The position numbers and the translations under genes were made by a program. The notes beneath the pieces are model-generated. The model was given only the letters and a program-made list of their open reading frames with translations. It was not told the DNA's origin and did not search any database. 9,243 nucleotides of DNA from Caldilineaceae bacterium (GTDB lineage: Bacteria; Chloroflexota; Anaerolineae; Caldilineales; Caldilineaceae). Positions 1 to 6,718 of the stretch are shown one piece after another; the stretch's first letter is position 1, and each line of letters opens with the position of its first letter. The stretch covers positions 1 through 9,243 of the forward strand of contig WGCB01000033.1 in NCBI GenBank assembly GCA_015494005.1, given 5' to 3'.

Positions 1-2
1 AT

Positions 3-575
3 GAATCGGCCCAGATAGCCCAGCAGGTGACCCACGCAGAGCCGGAGATCCGGGACCTGGTGGCCTGGCTCCAGGCTTTCCAGAAGCTGCGCCAGGCCGT
101 GGTCCTGGACCGGCCGCCCCAGGAGGTCCGGGAATCCCTGCGCCGCCGCTTCCAGGAGCACTGCCAGAAGCAACGAGGGCCCAGTCTCTGGCAGCGCCTG
201 GCCGGGATCCTCCTCTTCGACAGCCGCATGCAGCCCGGGCTGGTCGGTCTGCGCTCCCCGACGGCCCAGGTCCAGCCCCGCCAGCTCATCTACACCTCGG
301 AGGTGGCCGACCTGGCCCTGCACATCAGCCAGCCTCCCCAGCAGGCCGGCCTGGACCTCCACGGCCAGATCTTCCTCCTGGACGAAACCACGGCCTCGGC
401 CCAGGGCTTTGTCGTGCAGCTCCTCCAGGGAGAGACGGAGATGGAGCTGACCATGGCCGACGACCTGGGCGAGTTCGGCTTCACCGGTCTCCCCCCGGGC
501 CGCTACGACCTGATCCTGAGCGACGATCAGCGCGAGATCGCCGTCCAAGGCATCGAATTGACCCTGCAGCCATGA
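3..575 (+). CDS. Small helical protein with carboxypeptidase-regulatory-like C-terminal domain (5' partial)
   Basis: The frame is open to the window edge, so the true start may lie upstream. A GTG at 27 would give 182 residues, but it has no clear Shine-Dalgarno and the residues before it (ESAQIAQQ) continue the same helical, Gln/Glu-rich pattern. Numbering from the GTG, residues 1-60 look alpha-helical. A short WQRLAGILLFDS segment follows near 57-68, and residues about 109-182 form a beta-rich domain with the signature GEFGFTGLPPGRYDL (148-162), typical of carboxypeptidase regulatory-like, transthyretin-type sandwiches. I see no signal peptide or membrane helix in the visible part, so it is probably cytoplasmic. 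Its stop overlaps the start of the CHAT protease gene (ATGA, 572-575), implying translational coupling and a joint role. From memory, similar proteins sit between ECF sigma factor genes and CHAT genes in Chloroflexota; the upstream gene is outside this window. Exact function unknown; adaptor, regulator or substrate of the protease are all possible. Confidence 0.72.
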   Translation, partial: ESAQIAQQVTHAEPEIRDLVAWLQAFQKLRQAVVLDRPPQEVRESLRRRFQEHCQKQRGPSLWQRLAGILLFDSRMQPGLVGLRSPTAQVQPRQLIYTSEVADLALHISQPPQQAGLDLHGQIFLLDETTASAQGFVVQLLQGETEMELTMADDLGEFGFTGLPPGRYDLILSDDQREIAVQGIELTLQP

Positions 576-3475
576 ACGAACCCGAGCGGAACCTGGACAG
601 CCAGTGGTTGGACGGGCTGCTGAGCCAGCCCGACTTCACCGCGCAGCGGATCTACCTGCAGGGGGCCGGCCTCCTCCGCCCGGCCGGCCTGGAGCGGTTG
701 GTCACCTGGGCCACCCGGCTGGCCACCCAGGATCCGGATCGAGCCAGGCGCCTGGCCGGGCTCTGCGCTCGCGTCGCGGACCCGTCCCTGGCGCCCCAGC
801 TGATCCCCCAGGCCCGCTATGTCCAGGCCCAGGCCCTCGCCATCCAGGGCGATCTCCGCCAGGCCCAGGAGCTGATCCGCCAGGCCCGGGACGGCTATCT
901 GGCCCAGGGGGAGACCGGCGCCGCTCTGCGCACGGACCTGGGCCTGATGAATGTGCTGGGGGAGTTGGGCCGCTTCCAGGACGCCATCGACACGGGCCTG
1001 CGGCTCCTGGCCCAGGTGCGGCAGAACGGCATGCCGCCCTCGGAGGCAGCCCTGCTCACCGCCATGGCCCAGCGCAATCTGGGCATCTGCTATCGCCGGC
1101 TGGGCCGCTACCAGGAGGCGCTGGCAGCCTTCACCGCCGCGGAGGCCCAGTACAGAGCCCTGGGCATCCAGGAGCCGGTCGCCCACCTCCAGGTGAACCA
1201 CGGAATCGTCCTGATCAACCTGGGGCAGGCCCGCCAGGCGGCCAGCCTGTTGGAGGACGCCGCGAGCTACTTCCAGGCCCAGGGCAACCGGCGCATGTGG
1301 GCCAAGAGCCTGAACAATCTGGGGCTGGCCCACCAGCTCCTGGGCCAATACGGGCAGGCTCTGGCCACCCTGGAGCAGGCCAGCCGCCTCTTCCAGGAGA
1401 TGGAGGCGGGCGCCGAGGGCCACATCCTGCGCCTGGACATGGGGGACCTCCACCTGGCTCTGAACCTCTACCCCGAGGCCCTGGACGCCTACCAGGAGGC
1501 CGGAGCTGGCCTGGAGGAAGCGGGCATGATCTACTTCCTGGCCCGGGCCCGCTGGGGGCAGGGAGCGACCCTGGCGGCCCTCCACCGGCTGGGTGAAGCC
1601 GAGGAAGCCCTGGCCATCGCCGCGGAGCTCTTCCGCCAGGCGGACAACGCCCCCATGCTGGCCGGCGTGCTCCTGGAGGAGGCGGCCCTCCTGGCCCGGC
1701 GCAAGGAGAGGGACGGGGCCCTGAGGCGCACGCGCCAGGCCTACGAGCTGGTGGCGGGGGAAGCGTGGCCCGTGCAAAAGGTGTTCGCCCTGCTGCGCCT
1801 GGCCGACCTGCTCTGGCCCGACCTGGAGCAGGTGGAAACCCTCCTGGGCCAGGCCGAGGCCGTGGTCCAGGAGCTCTCCCTGCCCCACCTGAGCTATCGT
1901 CTGCACCAGCGCCTGGGACGGCTGCGCATGGTCCAGGGGCGGGACGACGAGGCCCGTCCTCGGCTGGAGGCGGCCATCGAGACGGTGGAGCAGCTGCGGG
2001 GCACCCTGGCCCAGGAGGCGCTGCGCACCTCCTTCCTCAGCGACAAACTCACCGCCTACGAGGACCTGGTCCTCCTGCACCTGCGCCGGGAGGACCAGCA
2101 GGGCGTGGCCCAGGCCTTCGCCATCGCGGAGCAGGCCAAGTCCCGGGCCCTGGTGGATCTCCTGGCTGGCCTGGCCGCCACCCGGCGGGAGGGAGTCCAG
2201 GATCCAGAGCTGGCGGCCCGGCTGGAAGCCCTCCAGGCCGACCTGAACATCCTCTACAACCAGCTCTTCTCCGGCGGCGCCAGCGGGGAGCGCCACCTGC
2301 CCCTGGACGGGCTCACCGACCGGGTCCGGCTGCTGGAGCAGGAGATGCAGCGACTGCGCCTCCAGGCCACGCCCACCCTGGGCAGCAGCGGGCTCGACGG
2401 CGCCCGGGATCCCCACCTGCCCCTGGAGACCCTGCGCCACAGCCTGCCCCCTGGAGCCACCATGCTGGCCTACCACATCGCCGGCCAGGAGATCTTGGCC
2501 TTCGTCCAGCGGGGAGGCGAGCTGCGGGTTGTGCGCCGCCTGAGCAGCCTGCCCCGGATCCGGGCACTCTGCCAGCGCCTGGCCATCCAGTGGGATCGCT
2601 TTCGGGTCGGATCCCACTTCACCCAGCGCCACATGCCCCAGATGATCCGTTCGGCCCAACAGCTCCTGGGCGCCCTGCACCGGGAACTGATCGCCCCTCT
2701 GGAGCCGCTCCTCCCCCCGGCCACAGCCCAGGAACCCGCTCCCCTGCTGATCATCCCCCACGGGCAGCTGCACCAGGTGCCCTTCCACGCCCTTTTCGAT
2801 GGGGAGGGCTACCTGCTGGAACACTTCCAGGTCAGCTATGCCCCCAGCGTCACGGTCTTCGCCCTCTGCCAGCAGCGGACACCCCGACGCCAGGGCGGGG
2901 CCCTGGTCCTGGGCGCGGACGACCCCTCCATCCCATTCGTGGCCGAGGAGGTCCAGGCCGTGGCCCGCCACCTGCCCGGGGCTCGGGTCTTCCTGGGCGC
3001 TGGGGCCACCCACGCCAACCTCCAGCGCCATGCCCCCCAGGCCCGCCTGCTCCACCTGGCCTGCCATGGCCTTTTCCGGGGCGACAATCCCATGTTTTCC
3101 GCCCTGAAACTCCAGGGGGAATGGTTGACTGCCAGCCAGGTCATGGCGCTGGAGCTGACCGGCGCCCAGGTCACCCTGAGCGCCTGTGAGAGCGGACGCC
3201 ACCAGGTTCTGGCCGGGGACGAGATCCTGGGGCTGAGCCGGGCCTTCCTGAGCGCGGGCGCGGCATCCCTGGTGGTCAGCCTGTGGCTGGTGGAGGACCG
3301 GGCCACGGCCCAGCTCATGGACGACTGGTACGGCCGCGTGGCCCAGGGCGAGGGCCGAGTCTCCGCCCTGCGCGCGGCCCAGCTGCGGCTGAAAGAACGC
3401 CACCCCCACCCCTATTTCTGGGCCCCCTTTGTCCTGATGGGGCAGATGGAGCCGGGTGGGCCGCAGAGTGGATGA
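572..3475 (+). CDS. TPR-repeat CHAT-domain (caspase-like) protease
   Basis: A 967-residue cytoplasmic protein with no signal peptide or membrane segment. Residues about 80-400 hold tandem tetratricopeptide repeats, for example AQRNLGICYRRLGRYQEAL (166-184) and NNLGLAHQLLGQYGQALAT. A helical linker near 465-610 contains the AIAEQAKSRALVDLLAG segment usual just before CHAT domains. The CHAT domain spans about 613-955. It has the structural motif PHGQLHQVPFHAL (from 729), the catalytic His832 in LLHLACHG, Cys872 in TLSACESG, then GDEILGLSRAFLSAGA, SLWLVED and the terminal HPYFWAPFVLMG. CHAT proteases belong to peptidase clan CD (caspase/separase relatives); the TPR part usually senses or binds a partner. 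Both catalytic residues are present, so an active protease is expected. The start is set by the ATGA overlap with the preceding gene; no good Shine-Dalgarno lies upstream, consistent with coupled translation. Length is normal for TPR-CHAT proteins. Substrate unknown. Confidence 0.95.
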   Translation: MNEPERNLDSQWLDGLLSQPDFTAQRIYLQGAGLLRPAGLERLVTWATRLATQDPDRARRLAGLCARVADPSLAPQLIPQARYVQAQALAIQGDLRQAQELIRQARDGYLAQGETGAALRTDLGLMNVLGELGRFQDAIDTGLRLLAQVRQNGMPPSEAALLTAMAQRNLGICYRRLGRYQEALAAFTAAEAQYRALGIQEPVAHLQVNHGIVLINLGQARQAASLLEDAASYFQAQGNRRMWAKSLNNLGLAHQLLGQYGQALATLEQASRLFQEMEAGAEGHILRLDMGDLHLALNLYPEALDAYQEAGAGLEEAGMIYFLARARWGQGATLAALHRLGEAEEALAIAAELFRQADNAPMLAGVLLEEAALLARRKERDGALRRTRQAYELVAGEAWPVQKVFALLRLADLLWPDLEQVETLLGQAEAVVQELSLPHLSYRLHQRLGRLRMVQGRDDEARPRLEAAIETVEQLRGTLAQEALRTSFLSDKLTAYEDLVLLHLRREDQQGVAQAFAIAEQAKSRALVDLLAGLAATRREGVQDPELAARLEALQADLNILYNQLFSGGASGERHLPLDGLTDRVRLLEQEMQRLRLQATPTLGSSGLDGARDPHLPLETLRHSLPPGATMLAYHIAGQEILAFVQRGGELRVVRRLSSLPRIRALCQRLAIQWDRFRVGSHFTQRHMPQMIRSAQQLLGALHRELIAPLEPLLPPATAQEPAPLLIIPHGQLHQVPFHALFDGEGYLLEHFQVSYAPSVTVFALCQQRTPRRQGGALVLGADDPSIPFVAEEVQAVARHLPGARVFLGAGATHANLQRHAPQARLLHLACHGLFRGDNPMFSALKLQGEWLTASQVMALELTGAQVTLSACESGRHQVLAGDEILGLSRAFLSAGAASLVVSLWLVEDRATAQLMDDWYGRVAQGEGRVSALRAAQLRLKERHPHPYFWAPFVLMGQMEPGGPQSG

Positions 3476-3583
3476 TCGACTGACCGGAGGATTCACGGTT
3501 TGAGACTGGAGGGGCTGGCGAGGGAAGACCGAAACCGGCCGGACGACGGCCCATTTCCGAGCCCTCCCCTGCCCCGTCGCTTC

Positions 3584-3590
3584 AAGGAGG
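3584..3590 (+). promoter_or_regulatory. Strong Shine-Dalgarno deciding the subtilase start
   Basis: AAGGAGG lies 3 nt before ATG 3594 and 9 nt before ATG 3600. The second spacing is the normal one, so translation probably starts at 3600. The 118-nt gap before it (3476-3593) has no convincing promoter; it contains only a short GGCCG/CGGCC hairpin (3537-3541 with 3547-3551) without a T run. Confidence 0.7.
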
Positions 3591-3599
3591 CCCATGGCC

Positions 3600-4907
3600 A
3601 TGAACACGCACACGCTTTCGATTCGTTTCCCCCGCTGGCTTCTCTCTGCCCTCCTGCTGGCCCTCCTGCTGGGGCCGGTGGGCGCTGGGCGCGTCCAGGC
3701 CGGGGATCCGTCCCCGCCCCACGTGGCCGGGCAGATCGTCGCCCAGCTGGACCCGGCCATGGGCGCCACCATCCAGGAGGTCAACGCCAGCTACGGCACC
3801 CAGGTCCTGGACCAGCTCACGGAGGGGATCTACCTGCTCCAGGCGCCGGCCGGCGCGGACGAGGAGGAGCTCGCCGAGGCCATGGACGCCGACCTGCGCC
3901 TGGCCTTCGCGGAGCTCAACTACATCGGCCAGGCCCCGGAGCACAGCGGCCAGGACTCCTGGGCCTGGGGCGGAGCGGACAGCGCTCCCTTCACGGGGCA
4001 GTACGCGCTGGACGCGCTGAAGCTGCCAGCAGCCCACCAGCTGAGCCAGGGCGCGGGCACGGTGGTGGCCGTGCTGGACACCGGCGTGGATCTGGATCAC
4101 CCGGCCCTGGCCCCTCACCTGACCGCCACGGGCACGGACCTGGTAGACGGGGATGCCTGGCCGAATGACGAGGGCAATGGCCTGGACGACGACGGCGACG
4201 GCCTCTTCGACGAGGCGGCTGGCCACGGCACCCACGTGGCGGGCATCGTCCACCTGGCCGCGCCCCAGGCCCAGATCATGCCGGTGCGGGTCCTGGACTC
4301 GGACGGCCGGGGAAACATCTACCGCCTGGCCCAGGGCATCCTCCATGCCGGGGACCAGGGCGCGGACGTGATCAACCTGAGCCTGGGCCTGGCCGAGAAG
4401 TCCAGCCTGCTCAAAGAGGCCATCCGCCGTGTGGCCCGGCAAGGTGTGGTGGTCGTGGCCGCGGCGGGCAACGACCACCAGAGCGACCAGGTCTACCCGG
4501 CGGCCACCAAATGCGCGCTGAGCGTCACCGGGCTGGACGAGGCCGGGGTCAAGACGCCCTGGGCCAACTTCGGGGACTGGATCGCGTACGCGGCGCCAGG
4601 CAAGGCCATCTACAGCACCTTCCTGGATGGGGGCTACGCCTGGTGGAGTGGCACCTCCATGGCCACGCCCTTCCTGGCCGGGCAGGCGGCCCTGCTCCGC
4701 AGCCTGGATCCCAGCCTGAACGTGCGCCAGGTGGCCCTGCTCATCCGGGACACGGCCCAGCCTGTGGATGCCCAGAATCCGGGCCTGGAGGGGATGCTGG
4801 GCGCGGGCCAGCCCGACGTCCACGCCAGCCTCCTGCGCCTGCAGCGCGGGGACATCCCCAGCAGCAACCGGGGCTTCATCAGCAGCAGCTGCATCCGAGG
4901 CCAATGA
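3600..4907 (+). CDS. Secreted subtilisin-like serine protease (S8 family)
   Basis: Endopeptidase of the subtilase family, exported. Start 3600 is chosen from Shine-Dalgarno spacing; ATG 3594 would add two residues. Residues 1-34 are a Sec signal peptide: Arg9/Arg12, a Leu/Ala core and a likely cut after RVQA. Residues about 40-110 resemble an inhibitor-I9-type propeptide. The catalytic core carries Asp160 (VAVLDTGVD), His209 (GHGTHVAG), the oxyanion Asn291 (AAAGND) and Ser353 (GTSMATP), all intact. Between Asp and His is an acidic loop DDDGDGLFDE (196-205) resembling a calcium-binding DxDxDG loop, as seen in calcium-stabilised subtilases. There is no C-terminal sorting signal, anchor or extra domain; the mature enzyme should be free outside the membrane. 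It lies 118 nt after the CHAT gene in the same direction and is followed by a terminator, so co-transcription is plausible but unproven. Substrate unknown. Confidence 0.95.
   Translation: MNTHTLSIRFPRWLLSALLLALLLGPVGAGRVQAGDPSPPHVAGQIVAQLDPAMGATIQEVNASYGTQVLDQLTEGIYLLQAPAGADEEELAEAMDADLRLAFAELNYIGQAPEHSGQDSWAWGGADSAPFTGQYALDALKLPAAHQLSQGAGTVVAVLDTGVDLDHPALAPHLTATGTDLVDGDAWPNDEGNGLDDDGDGLFDEAAGHGTHVAGIVHLAAPQAQIMPVRVLDSDGRGNIYRLAQGILHAGDQGADVINLSLGLAEKSSLLKEAIRRVARQGVVVVAAAGNDHQSDQVYPAATKCALSVTGLDEAGVKTPWANFGDWIAYAAPGKAIYSTFLDGGYAWWSGTSMATPFLAGQAALLRSLDPSLNVRQVALLIRDTAQPVDAQNPGLEGMLGAGQPDVHASLLRLQRGDIPSSNRGFISSSCIRGQ
3648..3671 (+). repeat. Perfect 12-nt tandem duplication in the signal peptide
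   Basis: The 12-mer gccctcctgctg occurs twice back to back and encodes ALLL-ALLL in the hydrophobic core of the subtilase signal peptide. It is in frame, so gain or loss of a copy would change core length by four residues without breaking the gene. It may simply reflect Leu/Ala bias. Confidence 0.6.
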
Positions 4908-5037
4908 GGCCAGTCAGGGGACAGGGCTAAGCCCTCGGAACAACCCGCAGCGGTCCAGGCCCCCGGATGTGACAGCGAGGCACCGCGTCCTGGGCCTCTC
5001 CCGCCTTCCGTCCTCCCCCATCGACCGCTCTCCACCC

Positions 5038-5076
5038 AAAAGCAGCTCGCGTCCATGCCTGGACCGGGCTGCTTTT
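5038..5076 (+). terminator. Rho-independent terminator after the subtilase gene
   Basis: AAAAGCAGC (5038-5046) is exactly complementary to GCTGCTTTT (5068-5076). Inside it, GTCC (5051-5054) pairs with GGAC (5061-5064) around an ATGCCT loop, and TCG/CGG between them can pair with one bulged C and one G-U wobble. The hairpin ends in TTTT on the + strand and has AAAA on the other side, so it could act in both directions. It sits about 130 nt past the subtilase stop. Confidence 0.85.
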
Positions 5077-5181
5077 CTGTGCCTGCCGGGCATTATTGAT
5101 TGGGGAATCCGTTGACAGGGGATTTCATGGCGGCGTGGGTCTCTTCCCGGGCTGCCACCACGGCTGCAAACACCCGAAGTT

Positions 5182-5200
5182 CTTAACCTGATGTTAACAA
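5182..5200 (+). promoter_or_regulatory. Pho-box-like direct repeat
   Basis: CTTAACCT (5182-5189) and GTTAACAA (5193-5200) are two related 8-mers separated by GAT, an 11-nt period. This matches the layout of PhoB/PhoP response-regulator sites: cyanobacterial Pho boxes are CTTAACCT-type 8-mers with 3-nt spacers, and Bacillus PhoP boxes are TTAACA-type with about 11-nt period. A weak -10 candidate, TTTTAT (5214-5219), lies 13 nt past the repeat, where an activator-type promoter would have it. The same bases also read as an inverted repeat (TTAAC-CTGAT-GTTAA), so a dimeric repressor site is an alternative. Likely target: the glycosyltransferase operon starting at 5462. Confidence 0.4.
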
Positions 5201-5215
5201 AAGGACAAGCGGATT

Positions 5216-5224
5216 TTATCCACA
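5216..5224 (+). promoter_or_regulatory. Perfect DnaA-box 9-mer (TTATCCACA)
   Basis: The 9-mer equals the strong consensus DnaA box. It is single, with no cluster or unwinding element, so it is not an origin. It overlaps the weak -10 candidate of the Pho-box-like promoter, where DnaA could act as a transcription regulator. Chance occurrence is possible. Confidence 0.3.
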
Positions 5225-5296
5225 AAGAGATCCTCCTGGGATAGGATCCAGTCCAGCAGATCGGTTTCCATGTATTTTTACCCCACCCTGGCGGCA

Positions 5297-5319
5297 TATA
5301 TAGAGTGAGTGGCCTCACT
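5297..5319 (+). promoter_or_regulatory. Candidate promoter -10 with operator-like inverted repeat
   Basis: TATATA (5297-5302) lies in otherwise GC-rich DNA and resembles a -10 element, although no good -35 is found 16-18 nt upstream. Directly after it, AGTGAG (5304-5309) and CTCACT (5314-5319) form a perfect 6-bp-arm inverted repeat around TGGC, just where transcription would begin. This could be a repressor operator or a short hairpin at the 5' end of the leader of the operon at 5462. Confidence 0.35.
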
Positions 5320-5461
5320 ACTCCCCACCACGCACCCTGGCCGCTGCACCGTACGGGCGACGCTCCGCTGAACTCCTTCTCGATTGCCAGGCTCGCCCAC
5401 CACCCCGCCACAGAGGCACCCACCAGTACGGCAGTCCCAAAACGCCTGCCCGGATCGCACC

Positions 5462-6718
5462 ATGGCCATCAAACCGCGTATTCTACTCTACTCACACGAC
5501 ACCTACGGCCTGGGACACCTGCGCCGCAGCCTGGCTGTGGCCCAGCAACTGGCCCAGGACATCCCGGATCTGCACCAGCTGCTCATCACCGGCTCCATGG
5601 TGGCCGGGGCCTTCGGCCTGCCACCCCGCCTGGACATGGTCAAGCTGCCAGCCCTGAGCAAGCGCTCCAGTGGCCAGTACAAGGCCCGCACCCTGCCCCT
5701 CACCCTGCGCCAGACCCTGCGCTGGCGGGAGCAGATGATCCTCCAGGCCGCCCTGAACTTTCGCCCCCATCTCCTCCTGGTGGACAAAGTGGCCGGCGGC
5801 GTCCATGGGGAGCTGCTCCCCACCCTGCGCCACCTCCGCACCTGGTCCCCGGAGACCCAGATCGTCCTGGGCATGCGGGACATCGAGGACAGCCCCGCAG
5901 CCACCCGGGCGGAGTGGCACACCAACGGCACCCACCAGCTCCTGGAGCAGGTCTACGACGCCATCCTCCTCTACGGGGAGCGCCGCCTCTTCGACCCGGT
6001 GACCGCCTACGGCATGTCCAGCCAGGCCGCGGACAAGCTGATAGAGTGCGGCTACCTGCGCCGGGGCGCCCATCCCCGACCCAGGGAGGCCGTGCGCCGG
6101 GAGCTGGACGTGACCGACCGGCCGCTGGTGGTGATCACCGTGGGCGGTGGCGGGGACGGCTACCCCATCCTGCGCACCGCCCTGCAGATGATCGCCGAGC
6201 ACCGGCCCGGCTTCCACAGCCTGCTGGTCACCGGCCCCCTCATGCCCCAGGGCAAGCGGGGACTCCTCCGGCGCATGGCCCAGGGCCAGGACGTCACCCT
6301 GCTGGAGTTCACGCCGGACCTGCCCAGCTACGTCCACGCCGCGGACCTGGTGGTGAGCATGGCTGGCTACAACACGGTCTGCGAGCTGCTCTCCCTGGGC
6401 AAGCGGGCCGTCCTCATCCCCCGGGACCGGGTGCGAGCCGAGCAGCGCATCCGCGCTGGCCAGCTGGCTCAACAGGGCCTGGCCCAGGTGCTGCTCCCCA
6501 CCCAGCTGACGCCAGCCCAGCTGCTCCGGGCCATCCAAGAGGGCCTGGCCTCGCCCCCGCCTCGGGTCACCGTCTCCCTGGACGGCCTGGAGCGGGCCAG
6601 CCAGGCCATCCAGGAGCGGCTGGAGCGTCCCAGCCGACCCCACCCCCTGCCCAAGCCAACCATCAACGGCCACGCTCGCCTGCCTGCCGTAGCCATCCAT
6701 AAGGAGCTTTTCGCATGA
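5462..6718 (+). CDS. Glycosyltransferase, COG4671/GT28-like (MurG-type fold)
   Basis: A 418-residue predicted GT-B glycosyltransferase. The start at ATG 5462 begins MAIKPRILLYSHDTYGLGHL; the motif SHDTYGLGHLRR (11-22) is the usual N-terminal signature of COG4671 proteins and directly follows the first beta strand, so an extension to TTG 5384 is unlikely. The C-terminal half resembles the GT28 nucleotide-sugar-binding domain, with VGGGGDGY (227-234) and SMAGYNTVCELLSLGKRAVLIPR starting at 299. There is no membrane helix; it should act in the cytoplasm or at the inner membrane face. Sugar donor and acceptor are unknown. It is the first gene of a three-gene operon, its stop overlaps the next start (ATGA, 6715-6718), and it has no Shine-Dalgarno in its roughly 150-nt leader. 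Relatives of this fold make glycolipids or peptidoglycan precursors, but this branch is mostly uncharacterised. Confidence 0.85.
   Translation: MAIKPRILLYSHDTYGLGHLRRSLAVAQQLAQDIPDLHQLLITGSMVAGAFGLPPRLDMVKLPALSKRSSGQYKARTLPLTLRQTLRWREQMILQAALNFRPHLLLVDKVAGGVHGELLPTLRHLRTWSPETQIVLGMRDIEDSPAATRAEWHTNGTHQLLEQVYDAILLYGERRLFDPVTAYGMSSQAADKLIECGYLRRGAHPRPREAVRRELDVTDRPLVVITVGGGGDGYPILRTALQMIAEHRPGFHSLLVTGPLMPQGKRGLLRRMAQGQDVTLLEFTPDLPSYVHAADLVVSMAGYNTVCELLSLGKRAVLIPRDRVRAEQRIRAGQLAQQGLAQVLLPTQLTPAQLLRAIQEGLASPPPRVTVSLDGLERASQAIQERLERPSRPHPLPKPTINGHARLPAVAIHKELFA
6701..6706 (+). promoter_or_regulatory. Shine-Dalgarno for the second glycosyltransferase
   Basis: AAGGAG lies 8 nt before the ATG at 6715, inside the end of the previous gene. 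This supports the ATGA start and adds independent ribosome loading to coupled translation. Confidence 0.75.

Larger units (their letters stand above)
4908..5461. other. Intergenic control region between protease module and glycosyltransferase operon
   Basis: These 554 nt contain no convincing gene on either strand. From left to right they hold a GC-rich spacer, the terminator of the protease unit (5038-5076), a TTGACA hexamer at 5112-5117 with no matching -10 element, and an AT-richer stretch (about 5180-5305) with a Pho-box-like repeat, a DnaA-type box and a TATATA element. A C-rich leader then runs to the ATG at 5462, which lacks a recognisable Shine-Dalgarno. Confidence 0.75.

Noticed and set aside
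1..18. Short frame ATG...TAG at the left edge
   Set aside because: Five codons only; it could be the end of an upstream gene, but nothing in the window can show this.
527..3784. Minus-strand open frame of 1085 codons opposite the CHAT gene
   Set aside because: It mirrors the CHAT gene, whose product has clear TPR and CHAT motifs. The antisense product is a low-complexity Gly/Gln/Leu/His-rich string with no motif, as expected when a GC-rich gene with GC-biased third positions is read on the other strand.
3582..4904. Minus-strand open frame of 440 codons opposite the subtilase
   Set aside because: Shadow of the subtilase gene; no recognisable domain and no start signals.
5112..5140. Sigma-70 promoter from the perfect TTGACA at 5112
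   Set aside because: The bases 16-18 nt downstream are GC-rich with no TATAAT-like hexamer.
5183..5224. Replication origin from the AT-rich patch and DnaA box
   Set aside because: There is only one DnaA box, with no cluster and no dnaA/dnaN or replication genes nearby.
4914..5423. Minus-strand frame of 169 codons in the intergenic region
   Set aside because: It runs through the terminator hairpin and the promoter elements, has no family resemblance and no Shine-Dalgarno.
5384..5461. TTG-initiated 26-residue extension of the first glycosyltransferase
   Set aside because: The added residues are Pro/Gln-rich and unlike the family, whose first strand starts right after the ATG at 5462.
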